A stretch of DNA of 10,821 nucleotides from Blastococcus sp. CT_GayMR20. Lineage in GTDB: Bacteria; Actinomycetota; Actinomycetes; Mycobacteriales; Geodermatophilaceae. Below, piece by piece: positions 9,875 to 10,821 of this stretch. The notes beneath the pieces are model-generated. The model searched no databases. It had not been told where the DNA came from and saw only the letters and a program-made list of their open reading frames with translations. The DNA is taken from positions 1-10,821 of the forward strand of contig NZ_SPQM01000148.1 in the NCBI RefSeq assembly GCF_004570345.1, written 5' to 3'. Numbering within the stretch: the first letter of the stretch is position 1; each line of letters starts with the position of its first letter. The position numbers and the translations under genes were made by a program.

Positions 9875-10821
9875 GCACCGATTCCCTGGTCGACTACGAC
9901 GAGGTCCTCGCCCGCTACGAGCCGGTGATCGGGCTGGAGACGCACGTCGAGCTCGGCACCGCCTCGAAGATGTTCTGCGGCTGCTCGACGACGTTCGGCG
10001 CCGAGCCCAACACCCAGACGTGCCCGACCTGCCTCGGGCTGCCGGGGTCGCTCCCGGCCGCCAACGCCGCCGCGATCGAGTCGACGATCCGCATCGGTCT
10101 GGCGCTCGGGTGCCGGATCGCGACGTGGTGCCGGTTCGCGCGGAAGAACTACTTCTACCCGGACATCCCCAAGGGCTTCCAGACGACGCAGTACGACGAG
10201 CCGCTCTGCACCGCGGGGCACCTGGACGTCGAGGTGGACGGCGAGACCTACCGCGTGGAGATCGAGCGGGTGCACCTGGAGGAGGACACCGGCAAGAACC
10301 TGCACGTCGGTGGCGCCACCGGTCGCATCCACGGCGCCGACCACTCGCTGATCGACTACAACCGCGCCGGCATCCCGCTCGTCGAGATCGTCACGCGGCC
10401 CATCCCCGGCGCCGGCGCCAAGGCGCCCGAGGTCGCGAAGGCCTACGTGACCGAGCTGCGCGAGATCCTGGTCGCCCTCGGCGTCTCCGAGGTCCGGATG
10501 GAGCAGGGCAACCTGCGCTGCGACGTCAACACCTCCCTGGCGCCGATCGGCAGCCTGGAGTGGGGGACCCGCACCGAGACCAAGAACGTGAACTCGCTGC
10601 GCTCGGTCGAGCGGGCCGTCCGGTTCGAGATGCGCCGGCAGGCCGCCGTCCTCGACGGGGGCGGTCGCGTCCTGCAGGAGACCCGGCACTTCCACGAGGA
10701 CACCGGCACGACCTCGCCGGGCCGCAGCAAGGAGGAGGCGACCGACTACCGGTACTTCCCCGAGCCCGACCTCGTGCCCGTCGCACCCGACGAGGAGTGG
10801 GTCGCGAAGCTGCTGGCCACG
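9871..10821 (+). CDS. gatB: Glu/Asp-tRNA amidotransferase subunit B (GatB), 3' truncated by window
   Basis: GatB binds the mischarged tRNA, phosphorylates the side-chain carboxylate with ATP and adds the ammonia delivered from GatA. The first 317 residues are present of about 500 expected; the window edge cuts the rest, so the missing part (the helical and YqeY-like tRNA-binding tail) is not a defect of the gene. Seen are [11 protein letters not shown] (18-28), the zinc-type cysteines C36, C38, C51 and C54 (MFCGCS ... CPTCLGLPG), [19 protein letters not shown] (91-109), the HLEEDTGK block (135-142), [14 protein letters not shown] (162-175), RCDVNTSL (216-223) and [16 protein letters not shown] (235-250). 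[12 protein letters not shown] (290-301) marks the end of the catalytic cradle. The GTG start overlaps the previous stop (GTGA). It completes the gatC-gatA-X-gatB operon. Confidence 0.97.
   Translation, partial: MSTDSLVDYDEVLARYEPVIGLETHVELGTASKMFCGCSTTFGAEPNTQTCPTCLGLPGSLPAANAAAIESTIRIGLALGCRIATWCRFARKNYFYPDIPKGFQTTQYDEPLCTAGHLDVEVDGETYRVEIERVHLEEDTGKNLHVGGATGRIHGADHSLIDYNRAGIPLVEIVTRPIPGAGAKAPEVAKAYVTELREILVALGVSEVRMEQGNLRCDVNTSLAPIGSLEWGTRTETKNVNSLRSVERAVRFEMRRQAAVLDGGGRVLQETRHFHEDTGTTSPGRSKEEATDYRYFPEPDLVPVAPDEEWVAKLLAT

Overview
The window looks like chromosome from a very GC-rich actinobacterium. GC content is high throughout, GTG starts are frequent, and several promoters sit directly on the start codon (TAnnnT, about 7 nt, then GTG/ATG), as in leaderless actinobacterial genes. 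The order iscS - mnmA - MetE-like - ligA - ACT protein (opposite strand) - gatC - gatA - gatB matches, as I recall it, the Mycobacterium tuberculosis block Rv3025c/Rv3024c ... Rv3015c, Rv3014c, Rv3013, Rv3012c, Rv3011c, Rv3009c. The protein wording suggests a Geodermatophilaceae-like or related lineage, but that family-level guess is inference.

Layout. (1) Positions 57-3735, plus strand: an MFS transporter, cysteine desulfurase (iscS) and tRNA-Gln/Glu/Lys U34 2-thiouridylase (mnmA), joined by two ATGA overlaps, with a possible separate leaderless promoter for iscS. (2) 3808-4824: a one-domain relative of cobalamin-independent methionine synthase with its own leaderless-type promoter. (3) 4881-7013: NAD+-dependent DNA ligase ligA, also with a leaderless-type promoter. 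(4) 7028-7693, minus strand: an ACT-domain protein convergent with ligA and divergent from gatC. (5) 7858-10821, plus strand: gatC, gatA, a 68-residue two-helix membrane protein and gatB (cut by the window end), joined by 4-nt overlaps. Non-coding DNA is short everywhere; no gap exceeds 300 nt.

How the genes work together. IscS supplies persulfide sulfur to MnmA, which thiolates U34 of tRNA-Gln, tRNA-Glu and tRNA-Lys. GatCAB converts Glu-tRNA-Gln (and often Asp-tRNA-Asn) to the correct amide form. Two units of the window therefore act on tRNA-Gln. LigA seals nicks in replication and repair. The ACT protein is probably an amino-acid-sensing regulator, but its partner is unknown.

This is mostly ordinary housekeeping sequence. 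I see no mobile element, CRISPR array, RNA gene or defence system. The points most worth a second look are the unnamed membrane protein wedged between gatA and gatB, the ACT protein with its dyad-rich divergent promoter region, the truncated MetE-like protein with a probable Asp in place of a Glu zinc ligand, and the mix of leaderless and coupled start signals.
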